Shown here: positions 18,101 through 26,063 of the stretch, piece by piece
How the letters are laid out: each line of letters opens with the position of its first letter
Numbering within the stretch: the first letter of the stretch is position 1
NCBI RefSeq assembly: GCF_034676705.1
Contig: NZ_JAUCBS010000002.1
Coordinates: 196,001-260,000, forward strand
Origin: Gemmobacter sp.
GTDB lineage: Bacteria > Pseudomonadota > Alphaproteobacteria > Rhodobacterales > Rhodobacteraceae
DNA length: 64,000 bases
Direction of reading: 5' to 3'
The notes under the pieces: model-generated
Told to the model about the DNA's origin: nothing
Database searches by the model: none
The model's input: the letters and a program-made list of their open reading frames with translations, nothing else
Translations under genes and position numbers: made by a program

Positions 18101-18241
18101 ATAGCTGCCCAGCATCAGCATCAGCACCAGCGCCACCGCCAGCAGCAGCAGGCCCAGCAATTCCTTGCCGCGCTTTTCCACCATCGCCTGTGTGGTGCGA
18201 TCCAGAAGCGGATCGCGCTGCCGCGCGTGATAGCTCGCCAT
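15197..18241 (-). CDS. ftsK: DNA translocase FtsK
   Basis: A 1014-residue FtsK/SpoIIIE-type DNA pump that clears chromosome termini through the septum and activates dif recombination. The N-terminal region (about 20-215) has four hydrophobic segments. A Pro/Ala/acidic linker of roughly 300 residues follows. The RecA-like motor starts near 500, with Walker A GTTGSGKSV at about residue 667, Walker B FPYIVVIVDEMADLMM, and IHLIMATQRPSVDVITG. The C-terminal 65 residues are the winged-helix gamma domain (KCSTSYIQRKLGIGYQKAA) that reads KOPS. The start was placed at ATG 18241, 8 bases after the aminotransferase stop, rather than the longer in-frame 18409. Confidence 0.96.
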   Translation of the reverse strand: MASYHARQRDPLLDRTTQAMVEKRGKELLGLLLLAVALVLMLMLGSYSPDDPGWMVATDEPARNAMGRIGAAVSSTLIIILGLGAWSLPVLAGTWGLRFMLHRGEDRAMGRAIFAWTLVILAAAYAATHVPGNAWVHSFGLGGLLGDTVLGAMLGAAPMGLGVALKLISLMLAGALLAAGLFTLGFDKEELRTIARFLYIGTIVLYGWALSGLQMMGLRAASGAAGMGLRLKERAQARRSARQAPSMDELIETLPMAAPRRAEPPMQATDDAVQGLRARVAGLIRRVPDPDPELIEPIAAYGQIEAPGEDRIRARISDAIRAKTRQAVPAPPGARAEPPVVRGPRGDALPAIPALSRAVAGAQARAAAAATAPMRLAVTPGPVEAPVLPRAPAGTVWPAPPVWDDLPQMVETPLADDLPPEEWALDDDWPSPAEDEPQQTARQMLDAAQDDDYVEDEDDAIPDAWAAQRAPLVAPDIKRGVVQHPARKLAPPSRQAQAEAQPRLKFDERAAPAYEAPPLNLLTNPATIQRHHLSDEALEENARMLENVLDDYGVKGEIVSVRPGPVVTMYELEPAPGLKASRVIGLADDIARSMSALSARVSTVPGRSVIGIELPNAHREKVVLREIIAARDFGDSNMRLPLALGKDIGGEPIIANLAKMPHLLIAGTTGSGKSVAINTMILSLLYKLTPEECRLIMIDPKMLELSVYDGIPHLLSPVVTDPKKAVVALKWVVGEMEERYRKMSKMGVRNIEGYNGRVREALAKGELFKRTIQTGFDEETGDPVFETDEFEPQPFPYIVVIVDEMADLMMVAGKEIEACIQRLAQMARASGIHLIMATQRPSVDVITGTIKANFPTRISFQVTSKIDSRTILGEMGAEQLLGMGDMLYMAGGGRISRIHGPFVSDEEVEEIVNHLKSFGPPTYMSGVVEGVDEEKADDIDMVLGLGGGENSDDALYDQAVAIVARDRKCSTSYIQRKLGIGYQKAARLVEQMEDQGVVSTANHVGKREILLPEH

Positions 18242-18249
18242 GCGCTTCC

Positions 18250-19428
18250 TCACCCGTATAGACAGTCGCGGATCATCGTCAGACCGCGCTTGGTTTCTTC
18301 GGCCGGGGCGACCAGGGCCACCCGGATATAGCCCTTGCCCGGGTTTTCGCCGCCGGCATCCCGCGCCAGATAGGCGCCGGGCAGCACGCGCACGCCGGTC
18401 TTTTGCCACAGGTCCAGCGCGGCCTGTTCGCCATCATCCACTGGCATCCACAGGAAAAAGCCGCCTTCGGGCAGGGTCACGCCCTGATGCCCGGCAAAGA
18501 CCTGCGCCGCATCGCGGAACTTGTCGTGATAGAGCCGCTGGTTTTCCACCACATGCGCCTCGTCGGCCCACAACCGTTCCGACACCTTCTGCAACGGCAG
18601 CGGCACCGGCGCACCGGAATAGGACCGCAGGCGGCGGATTTCGGCCATGGATTTCGGCCCGGCCGCCACGAACCCCGACCGCACGCCCGGCACGTTCGAC
18701 CGTTTCGACAACGAGTTGAAGACCACCACCCGCTCGGGATCCGTCCCTTTGGCCGCGGCCACCTGCAACAGGCCGGGGGGCGGGGCGCTGCGCCAGATCT
18801 CGGAATAGCATTCGTCGCAGAACACAGTGAAATCGTGCTTTTCCGCCAGGTCCAGCAGATCGGCCAGATATTCGGCCGAGGCGACGGCACCCTGCGGATT
18901 GGCCGGCGAACAGATATAGGCCACCGCCACGCGGTCCAGCACATCTGCCGGCAGGCTGCGGTAATCGGGCAGGAACCCGGTCGCGGCACCGGCATTGACG
19001 TAGATCGGTTCGGCCCCGATCGCCAGCGTCGCCACCGCATAGACCTGATAGAACGGGTTCGGGATCAGCACCGCCGGCCGCTTGCCGTTCCTGGTTTCCG
19101 GGCACAGGGCGACCAGCGTATTGAACAGCCCTTCGCGCGTGCCGTTCAGGTTCATCAGCCGCGCAGCCGGAATTTCCACGCCATAGCGCCGCCCGATCCA
19201 GCCGGAAATCGCCGCCAGCAATTCGGGCGTGCCATCATTCGGCGGATATACGCCGAAGCCACCCAGGTTCTGTGCCAGCACCTCGCCGACCCAGGCCGGA
19301 AACGGGTGTTTCGGCTCGCCAATGGTCATCGCAAGCGGGGTGCCGCCCGGTTGATGATGGTCCAGAAGCGCCCGCAAACGCGGGAACGCATACTCCGGCA
19401 AGTCGGAGAACCGCTGGGGAAATGCCAT
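18250..19428 (-). CDS. dapC: PLP-dependent aminotransferase, DapC-type
   Basis: A 392-residue class I/II aminotransferase. The PLP-binding lysine is K242 in NSLSKRSNVPGVRSG, a run characteristic of the succinyldiaminopimelate aminotransferase (DapC) branch; VFCDECYSE supplies the Asp and Tyr that bind the cofactor. The start was chosen at ATG 19428 where YAFPRLRALL begins the family. DapC makes N-succinyl-LL-diaminopimelate for lysine and murein. The gene lies just upstream of ftsK, 8 bases apart, so the two probably form an operon. The symbol is an inference from motif resemblance; another class I activity is possible. Confidence 0.75.
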   Translation of the reverse strand: MAFPQRFSDLPEYAFPRLRALLDHHQPGGTPLAMTIGEPKHPFPAWVGEVLAQNLGGFGVYPPNDGTPELLAAISGWIGRRYGVEIPAARLMNLNGTREGLFNTLVALCPETRNGKRPAVLIPNPFYQVYAVATLAIGAEPIYVNAGAATGFLPDYRSLPADVLDRVAVAYICSPANPQGAVASAEYLADLLDLAEKHDFTVFCDECYSEIWRSAPPPGLLQVAAAKGTDPERVVVFNSLSKRSNVPGVRSGFVAAGPKSMAEIRRLRSYSGAPVPLPLQKVSERLWADEAHVVENQRLYHDKFRDAAQVFAGHQGVTLPEGGFFLWMPVDDGEQAALDLWQKTGVRVLPGAYLARDAGGENPGKGYIRVALVAPAEETKRGLTMIRDCLYG

Positions 19429-19608
19429 GTCTGCCTCGATCTTCGGGGTCATTTCGCCCCGTTTGTCCCTGACACTAACCGGCTTTTCCGCGCGGGTCCA
19501 GAAAAACGCCACTGCCCCGCGCGGCGGCGTGACGGAAATGGCACGGCGCAACGAAAAGGCGGCGCCAATGGCGCCGCCCTGACAAACATCAATACGAGTA
19601 AATTGCGG

Positions 19609-19932
19609 TCAGACCGCCATGTCCTCGGGCGTCTTGCCGCCGGCCAACCCGTCGATGAACCAGCGCGGCTTGCGCCCGCGGCCCGACCAGGTATCGCCCG
19701 GATCGGCAGGATTGGCGTATTTCGGAACCGACTCTCCGCGCGACCGTCCGGTCTTGGCGGATTGCAGCGACAGCAGATCTGCCAGGGCAAAGCCCATTTC
19801 ACGGGCCTTGTCCTCCAGCTCGGCAAGGGCTTCCTTCTTGCGACGGTCTTCATAGGTCGCGACGGCCTTCGCGACGCGGCCTTGCAGATCCTTGAGTTCA
19901 CGAAGCGACAGCGCGTTGAGATCGAAATCCAT
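19609..19932 (-). CDS. hvrA: H-NS-like regulator HvrA
   Basis: A 107-residue H-NS-family protein. An N-terminal coiled-coil oligomerisation part (residues 5-55) is followed by the AT-hook-like DNA-binding motif DTWSGRGRKPRW at 80-91. In Rhodobacter capsulatus HvrA is a trans-acting regulator of photosynthesis and nitrogen-fixation genes (Spb in R. sphaeroides), and it is located next to regA. The same order is seen here. A longer in-frame reading to 20046 covers the spacer and was rejected. The 132-base gap from regA on the same strand suggests its own promoter. Confidence 0.88.
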   Translation of the reverse strand: MDFDLNALSLRELKDLQGRVAKAVATYEDRRKKEALAELEDKAREMGFALADLLSLQSAKTGRSRGESVPKYANPADPGDTWSGRGRKPRWFIDGLAGGKTPEDMAV

Positions 19933-20064
19933 CGCGTTTCCTTTCACGAGTTTGGCGCGTGGTTTAAAATACCGTATGGGCGACAAACGCAGAAAACCGC
20001 AGCCTATGCAAGGATTACTGCACCCAAAGCGATTTGCAAGACGCAAAATCCCTTTCTGGTTGTG

Positions 20065-20619
20065 CTATCGCGGGCTGCGTTTGGCAAGAATCCGCTGAAG
20101 CGTGCGACGGTGCATGTTCAGCCGCCGTGCGGTCTCCGAAACGTTCCGGTCGCATTGCTCATAGACCCGCTGGATATGTTCCCAGCGCACCCGGTCTGCC
20201 GACATCGGGTTTTCGGGCGGCGGCGGCAGGGATTCCCCGCGCGACAGCAGCGCATTGGTGATGTCATTGGCATCGGCCGGTTTCGACAGGTAATCCGTGG
20301 CCCCAATCTTGACCGCAGCAACCGCTGTCGCGATCGCGCCATATCCGGTCAGCACCACGATGCGGCAGTCGGGCCGGCGTTCGCGCAGCGCCTCGACCAC
20401 ATCCAGCCCATTGCCATCTTCCAGCCGCAGGTCAACCACGGCATAGGCGGGCGGGCGGCTTTGGGCAATCGCCTTGCCCATGGCCACGCTTTCTGCGGTT
20501 TCAGGCTGAAAGCCGCGCTTTTCCATGGCCTTGGCAAGCCGTTTCACGAACGGCTCGTCATCATCCACCAGCAGGAGCGAGCGGTCTTCGCCCAGTTCGG
20601 CCGGGTCGAATTCGGACAT
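20065..20619 (-). CDS. regA: Redox response regulator RegA/PrrA/ActR
   Basis: A 184-residue response regulator. The receiver domain has LLLVDDDEPF, phospho-acceptor D63 in VVDLRLEDGNG, and a T/K pair in VVLTGYGA and YLSKPAD. After a proline linker (PPPPEN) a compact Fis-type helix-turn-helix ends the protein: NVSETARRLNMHRRTLQRIL. This architecture and length are specific to RegA/PrrA, the global regulator of photosynthesis, respiration, CO2 and N2 fixation. Its partner RegB is encoded at 21418. The start at 20619 fits the conserved start of the family. Confidence 0.95.
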   Translation of the reverse strand: MSEFDPAELGEDRSLLLVDDDEPFVKRLAKAMEKRGFQPETAESVAMGKAIAQSRPPAYAVVDLRLEDGNGLDVVEALRERRPDCRIVVLTGYGAIATAVAAVKIGATDYLSKPADANDITNALLSRGESLPPPPENPMSADRVRWEHIQRVYEQCDRNVSETARRLNMHRRTLQRILAKRSPR

Positions 20620-20709
20620 GGCGGCGGATCCTTGCAAGATTGCGGTCACGACGGTTCTAGGCCGTGGGCCGCACAGGGTCAAACCTGCATTTGCCGTACC
20701 GGATCCGGC

Positions 20710-21330
20710 CTAGCTGCGGTCCAGAAAACAGGCCACCTGCGAGGCCATATCCTCGGGCGTCAGTTCGCGCTTGAAGAATTCCAGGAACCCCTTCTGCGGG
20801 TCGACCAGATAGGTGAAGGTGGAATGATCGACCAGATAGTAATCGTCGGTCTTGTCCTGCGCCTTGTAATAGGTGCGATACGCGCGCGAGGCAGCTTGCA
20901 CCTGTTCGGGCGATCCGGTCAGAGCGATCATGCGGGGGTGCAGAACCTCGGCATAGCCGGCCATCACTTCGGGCGTATCGCGATCGGGGTCGATCGAGAT
21001 GAATACCGGCGTCACCTCGTGGCCCATCTCCTCCAGAATATCCACCGCCTCGACGTTGCGGGTATTGTCCAGCGGGCAGACATCCGGGCAGAAGGTATAG
21101 CCGAAATAGACCAGCGCCGGCTTGGTGATGACATCCTTGTCCGTCACCGTGCGGCCGGTCTGGTCCACCAGCGTGAACGGCCCGCCGATTGCACCGGGAC
21201 CGCCCGCGATTGCCGATTGCCGGCATTCCGCATAAGGGTCCGCCGACTGACGCTGCATCACATACCAGGCGCTGCCGCCGATCAGCGCGGCCACGGCCGC
21301 CACGGCAACCCCTGCATAGATCTTGAGCAT
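20710..21330 (-). CDS. senC: SCO-family protein SenC/PrrC
   Basis: A 206-residue SCO1/SenC protein held in the inner membrane by residues 5-25, with a periplasmic thioredoxin fold. The copper site is intact: C81 and C85 (CPDVC) and H169 (VDHS). It assists copper delivery to cytochrome c oxidase and, in Rhodobacter, influences signalling through RegB. It precedes regA by 90 bases and is divergent from regB, the canonical order. Start 21330 is preceded by GGAGG at a normal distance; a longer in-frame start at 21393 lies in the shared promoter region. Confidence 0.93.
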   Translation of the reverse strand: MLKIYAGVAVAAVAALIGGSAWYVMQRQSADPYAECRQSAIAGGPGAIGGPFTLVDQTGRTVTDKDVITKPALVYFGYTFCPDVCPLDNTRNVEAVDILEEMGHEVTPVFISIDPDRDTPEVMAGYAEVLHPRMIALTGSPEQVQAASRAYRTYYKAQDKTDDYYLVDHSTFTYLVDPQKGFLEFFKRELTPEDMASQVACFLDRS

Positions 21331-21358
21331 TCCGAAACCTCCGTGCCCACCCGGCGGA

Positions 21359-21387
21359 TTGATTGCCGGTCGGGGCGTCGCTAACAA
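21359..21387 (+). promoter_or_regulatory. Candidate regB promoter
   Basis: TTGATT (21359-21364), exactly 17 bases, TAACAA (21382-21387), about 30 bases before the regB ATG. It lies in the 87-base regB/senC spacer, which must also serve senC. The GCGAC seen on the minus strand inside the spacer matches one half of the published RegA/PrrA site, but the second half is imperfect. Confidence 0.4.
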
Positions 21388-21417
21388 GGGCAAAACACCC
21401 GCCGGAGGCCGGAGTCA

Positions 21418-22806
21418 ATGCTGCCTTTTGCCACTGACCTTCAGGTGCGGACGGAATCCAGCACCTGGATCCGGCTGCGCACGCTGATCCTGCTGCGCTG
21501 GATCGCGGTTGCGGGCCAGGTGGCGGCGATCCTCGCCGCCTCGGTCTGGTTCGGCATGGCGCTGCCGCTGGGCCCCTGCGCCATGGCCGTGGGCCTGTCG
21601 GTGATCGCCAATCTGGTGTCCATGACGGTGCTGCCGGCCAGCTACCGCCTGACCAGGGGCGGCGCGCTGGCGATGCTGCTGTTCGACCTGGCGCAACTGG
21701 CGCTGTTGCTGGCGCTGACCGGCGGGCTGAACAACCCCTTTGCGCTGCTGGTCGTGGTGCCCGTCACCATTGCCGCCACCGGGCTGACCGACCGGGAAAC
21801 GGCGATCATCGGGGCGGCGACGCTGGTCTGCGCCGGGCTGTTCGCGCTGTTTCGCCTGCCGCTGCGGCTGGCCGACGGCACCGAATTGCGGATGCCGCCG
21901 CTGCTGGAATTCGGCCATGCCATCGCCATCGTGATCGGGGTGGGGTTCCTGGCAATTTATGCCCGCCGCGTTTCGGGCGAAATCCGCAGCATGTCCGAGG
22001 CGCTGATGGCCACCCAGATGGCCCTGGCCCGCGAACAGAAGCTGACCGACCTTGGCGGTGTCGTGGCCGCCGCCGCGCATGAACTGGGAACGCCGCTGGC
22101 CACCATCAAGCTGGTCAGTTCCGAACTGATCGAGGAACTGGCCGACCGCGACGGGCTGGAGGATTTGCGCGAGGACGCCGCCCTGATCCGCGATCAGGCC
22201 GACCGCTGCCGCGTGATCCTGCAATCCATGGGCCGCGCCGGCAAGGATGACCTGCACCTGCGCCATGCCCCGCTGGACACCGTGCTGCGCGAGGCGGCAG
22301 AGCCGCACAGCCACCGCGGCAAGGTGCTGCGCTTTGACCTGCATCCTGCCACGGGCGCCGATACCCGCCAGCCCCAGATCCGCCGCGCACCGGAAATCAT
22401 CCATGGCCTGCGTAACCTGATCCAGAACGCGGTGGACTTTGCCACCACCACCGTCTGGGTCGAGGGCCAGTGGTCCGGCGACCGGCTGGTCGTGCGCATC
22501 ATCGACGATGGCCCGGGTTATCCGCCCAACCTGCTGGGCCGCATCGGCGATCCCTTCCTGCGCCCCCGCGCCGACGAAGGGCGCGACCGCCCGGGCTACG
22601 AGGGGATGGGGCTGGGCCTGTTCATCGCCAAGACGCTGCTGGAACGGTCGGGCGCAACGCTCAGCTTTGCCAATGGCGGCGACCCCTTCCTGCGGCAGGA
22701 TGAACGCCCGGCCCGGTCGGGCGCCATTGTCGTGGTGTCCTGGCCGCGTGCCCTGGTGGTGGCCCCGCAGGATGGCCCGCTGGGCGAAAACCGCCCCATC
22801 GAATGA
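21418..22806 (+). CDS. regB: Redox sensor histidine kinase RegB/PrrB
   Basis: A 462-residue sensor kinase with six predicted membrane segments (about 25-185). GGLNNPF (102-108) is the conserved ubiquinone-sensing heptapeptide between TM3 and TM4. The phospho-acceptor is H221 in AAAHELGTPLATIKL. C264 in DRCRVIL corresponds to the redox-active Cys265 of R. capsulatus RegB, which forms an intermolecular disulfide. The ATPase domain has NLIQNAVDFA, DDGPGYPP and GLGLFIAKTLL. It phosphorylates RegA under reducing or anaerobic conditions. Transcribed divergently from senC-regA-hvrA as in other Rhodobacterales. Confidence 0.96.
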   Translation: MLPFATDLQVRTESSTWIRLRTLILLRWIAVAGQVAAILAASVWFGMALPLGPCAMAVGLSVIANLVSMTVLPASYRLTRGGALAMLLFDLAQLALLLALTGGLNNPFALLVVVPVTIAATGLTDRETAIIGAATLVCAGLFALFRLPLRLADGTELRMPPLLEFGHAIAIVIGVGFLAIYARRVSGEIRSMSEALMATQMALAREQKLTDLGGVVAAAAHELGTPLATIKLVSSELIEELADRDGLEDLREDAALIRDQADRCRVILQSMGRAGKDDLHLRHAPLDTVLREAAEPHSHRGKVLRFDLHPATGADTRQPQIRRAPEIIHGLRNLIQNAVDFATTTVWVEGQWSGDRLVVRIIDDGPGYPPNLLGRIGDPFLRPRADEGRDRPGYEGMGLGLFIAKTLLERSGATLSFANGGDPFLRQDERPARSGAIVVVSWPRALVVAPQDGPLGENRPIE

Positions 22807-22865
22807 CCGCCGGGGCATTGCAACGGCGCCACACCGGGCAAGGTCTTTGCAGCCGGGACCATCCG

Positions 22866-22881
22866 TTAAGATGTGATTAAC
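22866..22881 (+). promoter_or_regulatory. CtrA-binding box
   Basis: TTAA (22866-22869), seven bases, TTAAC (22877-22881) matches the full CtrA consensus TTAA-N7-TTAAC exactly. It lies 53 bases before the PAS-protein ATG and about 12 bases before a possible -10 TAGGTT (22893-22898), so it covers the -35 position, as at CtrA-activated promoters. TTAA is rare in this GC-rich DNA. Confidence 0.72.
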
Positions 22882-22933
22882 CCTTTCGCCTCTAGGTTGC
22901 CTCCATCAACGAGTTTCCCGCGGGAGGGGCTAT

Positions 22934-24535
22934 ATGAGTCTCGGACAGGTGATGTGGTTCTTTGCCGTCAGCCTGGTGGCGGCGACGGTGGCCCTGGTGG
23001 TGTCGGCGCTGGCCGAACGGCGGCTGGCCCGCGTCCGGGCCGGGGTGTTCAGCGATACGCCCGGCGGCACCGTCCTGCTGTTCGATGGCGAAACCCTGCT
23101 GGATGCCACCGCCGCCGCCCGCGCCCTGCTGGCGGCCTCGCGCAGTTCGGGCAATGCCTGGCAACGTTTCCTGTCCTGGGCTGCCCCACGCTTTCCGGGG
23201 GTCGAGGGGAAGCTGGGCCAGTTGCCCGATCTGGGTCAGGTGCGGCTGACCTCTCCGGGGGCCGAAGGGCTGACACTGGTCGCCGAATGGCGCAGCGGGG
23301 TGCGGCGGATCATGCTGCTGGAACCGCATGTCGAATCACATGGCCGGCTGGTCGATTCGCTGGCGCAGCGCGCGCAGGATGACGAACTGGCAGCGCTGCG
23401 CCAGATCACCGACGATGCGCCGCTGCCCATCTGGCGCGAAGATGCGGGCGGCGCCATCAGCTGGGCCAATCGCGCCTATGTCACCCTGGCCATGCAGCAA
23501 GCGGCCGAGGATGTGCCGATCGGCTGGCCCCTGCCCCGGCTGATGGCCGCGGCACAGACCGGGCGCCAGTCGCTGGCCCTGCCGGCCGGGCGCCCTGCTG
23601 CGGTCTTTGACTGCGCGGTCAGTACGCAGCCCGATGGCGGGCGCATCGTCTATGCGCTGCCGGCCGATACGGCGGCGCAGGCCGAACAGGCGCTGGAAAG
23701 CTTCGTGCAGACGCTGGGCAAAACCTTTGCCCATCTGCCCATCGGCCTTGCGATCTTTGACCGGCAGCGCAAGTTGCAGTTGTTCAATCCGGCGCTGACC
23801 GACCTTTGCAATCTGCCGGTCGATTTCCTGTCGGCCCGCCCCGGCCTGTTCGCCGTTCTGGATGCCATGCGCGAACGCGGCATGATCCCCGAGCCCAAGG
23901 ATTACAAATCCTGGCGCCAGCAGATGGCCGCGCTGGAACAATCCGCCGCCAATGGCCAGTATGAGGAGACCTGGGCGCTGCATTCCGGGCTGACCTACCG
24001 GGTGATCGGCCGCCCGCATCCCGAAGGCGCGCTGGCGCTGCTGTTTCAGGACATCAGCGATGAAATCACCCGCGCCCGCCGCATGCGCGCCGATCTGGAA
24101 CTGGGCCAATCCGTGATCGACGCCACGGACGAGGCGATTGCCGTCTTTTCCTCGGCCGGGCAACTGGTCATGTCGAACACCGCCTATGCGCGGCTCTGGG
24201 GGCATGACCCTTCGGGCATGGTGGCCGACCAGTCGCTGGCCGATCTGGCAGACAGGTGGCGCGGTGCCTGCGCGCCTAGCCATTTCTGGTCGCTGACCGA
24301 AGGTTATGCCGCCAGCTCTGGCCCGCGCGAACCCTGGGTCTCGCAGGCGCGGATGAACGATGGCCGCAGCCTGCGCTGCCGGCTGGCGCCCCTGGCGGGC
24401 GGGGCCACGCTGGTGGGCTTCAGCGCCGAAGCCGGGCTGGATATGGCACCCGACCCCGCGATGCGGCTGATCCTGTCGCCCGATCCCGTGCTGCCCGACG
24501 ATACTTCGCCACCGCTGCGCCGCGCACCAGCCTGA
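22934..24535 (+). CDS. Multi-PAS protein, kinase-less DivL-like
   Basis: A 533-residue membrane-anchored PAS protein. One N-terminal hydrophobic helix (residues 6-25) is followed by a variable region and three PAS-like units: about 157-250 (DAPLPIWREDAGGAISWANRA split around the fold), 258-375 (FAHLPIGLAIFDRQRKLQLF) and 385-500 (VIDATDEAIAVFSSAGQLVM). There is no H-box, N-box or GxGL motif, so it cannot itself be a kinase. In Caulobacter, divL is followed by tsaE, amgK and murU homologues; the same order here suggests a DivL counterpart that lost its pseudokinase part. The start has GGGAGGGG 3-10 bases upstream. A CtrA box precedes it. Confidence 0.72.
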   Translation: MSLGQVMWFFAVSLVAATVALVVSALAERRLARVRAGVFSDTPGGTVLLFDGETLLDATAAARALLAASRSSGNAWQRFLSWAAPRFPGVEGKLGQLPDLGQVRLTSPGAEGLTLVAEWRSGVRRIMLLEPHVESHGRLVDSLAQRAQDDELAALRQITDDAPLPIWREDAGGAISWANRAYVTLAMQQAAEDVPIGWPLPRLMAAAQTGRQSLALPAGRPAAVFDCAVSTQPDGGRIVYALPADTAAQAEQALESFVQTLGKTFAHLPIGLAIFDRQRKLQLFNPALTDLCNLPVDFLSARPGLFAVLDAMRERGMIPEPKDYKSWRQQMAALEQSAANGQYEETWALHSGLTYRVIGRPHPEGALALLFQDISDEITRARRMRADLELGQSVIDATDEAIAVFSSAGQLVMSNTAYARLWGHDPSGMVADQSLADLADRWRGACAPSHFWSLTEGYAASSGPREPWVSQARMNDGRSLRCRLAPLAGGATLVGFSAEAGLDMAPDPAMRLILSPDPVLPDDTSPPLRRAPA

Positions 24536-24579
24536 CGGCGCCCCTTCCGCCGCCCCGCCGCGCAGGCTACAACGCCCGC

Positions 24580-25056
24580 ATGACCGCCCGTGCCCTGACC
24601 TTCCCCCTGCCCGATCCCGACGCGACCGGGGCCTTGGGATGCTGGCTGGCCGACCGGCTGGCCCCCGGCGACGTGCTGTTGCTGCAAGGCCCGATCGGCG
24701 CCGGCAAGACCCATCTGGCCAGGGCGCTGATCCAGCACCGTCTGGCCACCGACCACCGGGCCGAGGATGTGCCTTCGCCCACCTTCACGCTGGTGCAGGT
24801 CTATGACACTTCGGCGGGCGAGATCTGGCACGCCGACCTTTACCGCCTGTCCCATCCGCAAGAGGTGGTGGAACTTGGCCTGGACGAGGCGTTTTCCACC
24901 GCGCTCTGCCTGATCGAATGGCCCGACCGGCTGGGCAGCCTGACCCCGCCTCAGGCCCTGACCCTGACCCTGACCGCTGATGGCGACGGCCGCCTTGCCA
25001 CACTGACCGGGCCGGCCGACCGTCTGGCCCGCCTTGGACCGCCGCCCCCGCCATGA
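24580..25056 (+). CDS. tsaE: tRNA threonylcarbamoyladenosine biosynthesis ATPase TsaE
   Basis: A 158-residue P-loop ATPase. Walker A is GPIGAGKT (37-44), and the region SPTFTLVQVY and IWHADLYRLS carries the switch and Walker-B-like residues of TsaE. It resets the TsaBD complex during t6A37 formation on ANN-decoding tRNAs and is normally essential. The end overlaps amgK by ATGA. Normal family length. It shares an operon with murein-recycling genes, as in other alphaproteobacteria. Confidence 0.93.
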   Translation: MTARALTFPLPDPDATGALGCWLADRLAPGDVLLLQGPIGAGKTHLARALIQHRLATDHRAEDVPSPTFTLVQVYDTSAGEIWHADLYRLSHPQEVVELGLDEAFSTALCLIEWPDRLGSLTPPQALTLTLTADGDGRLATLTGPADRLARLGPPPPP

Positions 25057-26063
25057 CCGACCGCAAGATCCTTTCCGACGCTTTCGTTGCCGGTGCCGGC
25101 TGGGCCGATGCGCAGCGCCGCTTTCTGGCTGGCGATGCCTCGGCCCGCAGCTATGACCGGCTGGTGCGCGGGGCCGAAACCGCCGTGCTGATGGACGCGC
25201 CACCCGACCGGGGCGAGGATGTGCGCCCCTTTGTCACCATGGCAAATCACCTGCGCGGGCTTGGCCTGTCGGCACCGGCGATCCTGGCGCAGGATGCGGC
25301 GAACGGCTTTCTGCTGATCGAGGATCTGGGCGATACGCTCTATGCCCGGCTGCTGAAAGGCGATCCGGGGCCAGAGACCGCGATCTATACCGCCGCGGTC
25401 GAGGTTCTGGCCCATCTGCAAGCCGCCCCTGCCCCGCCGGGCCTGCCTGACCATAGCCGCGGTTTCATGGCCAATGCCGCCGGCCTGTCGCAGATCTGGT
25501 ATGCGCGCGCCATCACCGGCCAGCCGCAGGATGCCACCGCCCTGATCGCCGCGATGGACCGGGCGATGGCTGCACATTGCACCGCGCGCCCGGTGCTGGT
25601 GCTGCGCGACTATCATGCGGAAAACCTGCTGTGGTTGCCGGGGCGCAGCGGGCTGGCGCGCGTGGGGCTGCTCGATTTCCAGATGGGCTCCATGGGCCAG
25701 CCGGAATACGACCTGATCTCGTTGCTGCAAGATGCCCGGCGGGATGTGCCGCGCGATCTGGCCAACCGGATGATCCGGCATTTTGCCGCCACTACCGGCG
25801 CCGACCCCGACCCCACCGCCACCGCCTGCGCCGTCCTGGGCGCCCAGCGGGCCTTGCGGATTCTGGGGGGCTTCACCCGGCTGTCGCTGCATTTCGGCAA
25901 GCCGGGCTATGTGCGGCTGATCCCCCGGGTCTGGGCGCATCTGCAACACGATCTGGCCCACCCCGCCCTGGCCGAGGTGCGGGCCGCCGCCCGCCTGCCC
26001 GACCCCACCCCCGGCGCCTTGCAAAGGATCACCGACCTGTGTGGAACCGTCCCGACTCTCTGA
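25053..26063 (+). CDS. amgK: Cell-wall recycling sugar kinase AmgK
   Basis: A 336-residue aminoglycoside-phosphotransferase-fold kinase. LAGDASARSYDRLV is the characteristic N-terminal run, VLRDYHAENLL holds the catalytic D186, and LLDFQMGSMGQPEYDL holds the metal-binding D208. AmgK phosphorylates MurNAc (and GlcNAc) at the anomeric position, the first step of the route that bypasses de novo UDP-MurNAc synthesis and gives intrinsic fosfomycin tolerance. Its partner MurU follows immediately. It overlaps tsaE by 4 bases and shares a few bases with murU. Confidence 0.9.
   Translation: MTDRKILSDAFVAGAGWADAQRRFLAGDASARSYDRLVRGAETAVLMDAPPDRGEDVRPFVTMANHLRGLGLSAPAILAQDAANGFLLIEDLGDTLYARLLKGDPGPETAIYTAAVEVLAHLQAAPAPPGLPDHSRGFMANAAGLSQIWYARAITGQPQDATALIAAMDRAMAAHCTARPVLVLRDYHAENLLWLPGRSGLARVGLLDFQMGSMGQPEYDLISLLQDARRDVPRDLANRMIRHFAATTGADPDPTATACAVLGAQRALRILGGFTRLSLHFGKPGYVRLIPRVWAHLQHDLAHPALAEVRAAARLPDPTPGALQRITDLCGTVPTL

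Noticed and set aside
14993..18331. 1112-residue open reading frame opposite ftsK
   Set aside because: It mirrors ftsK on the other strand, a usual effect of high GC at third positions; it is His/Gln/Arg-rich and has no recognisable domain.
18403..21384. 993-residue open reading frame opposite the aminotransferase, hvrA, regA and senC
   Set aside because: It spans four well-supported genes on the other strand, and its protein is low-complexity.
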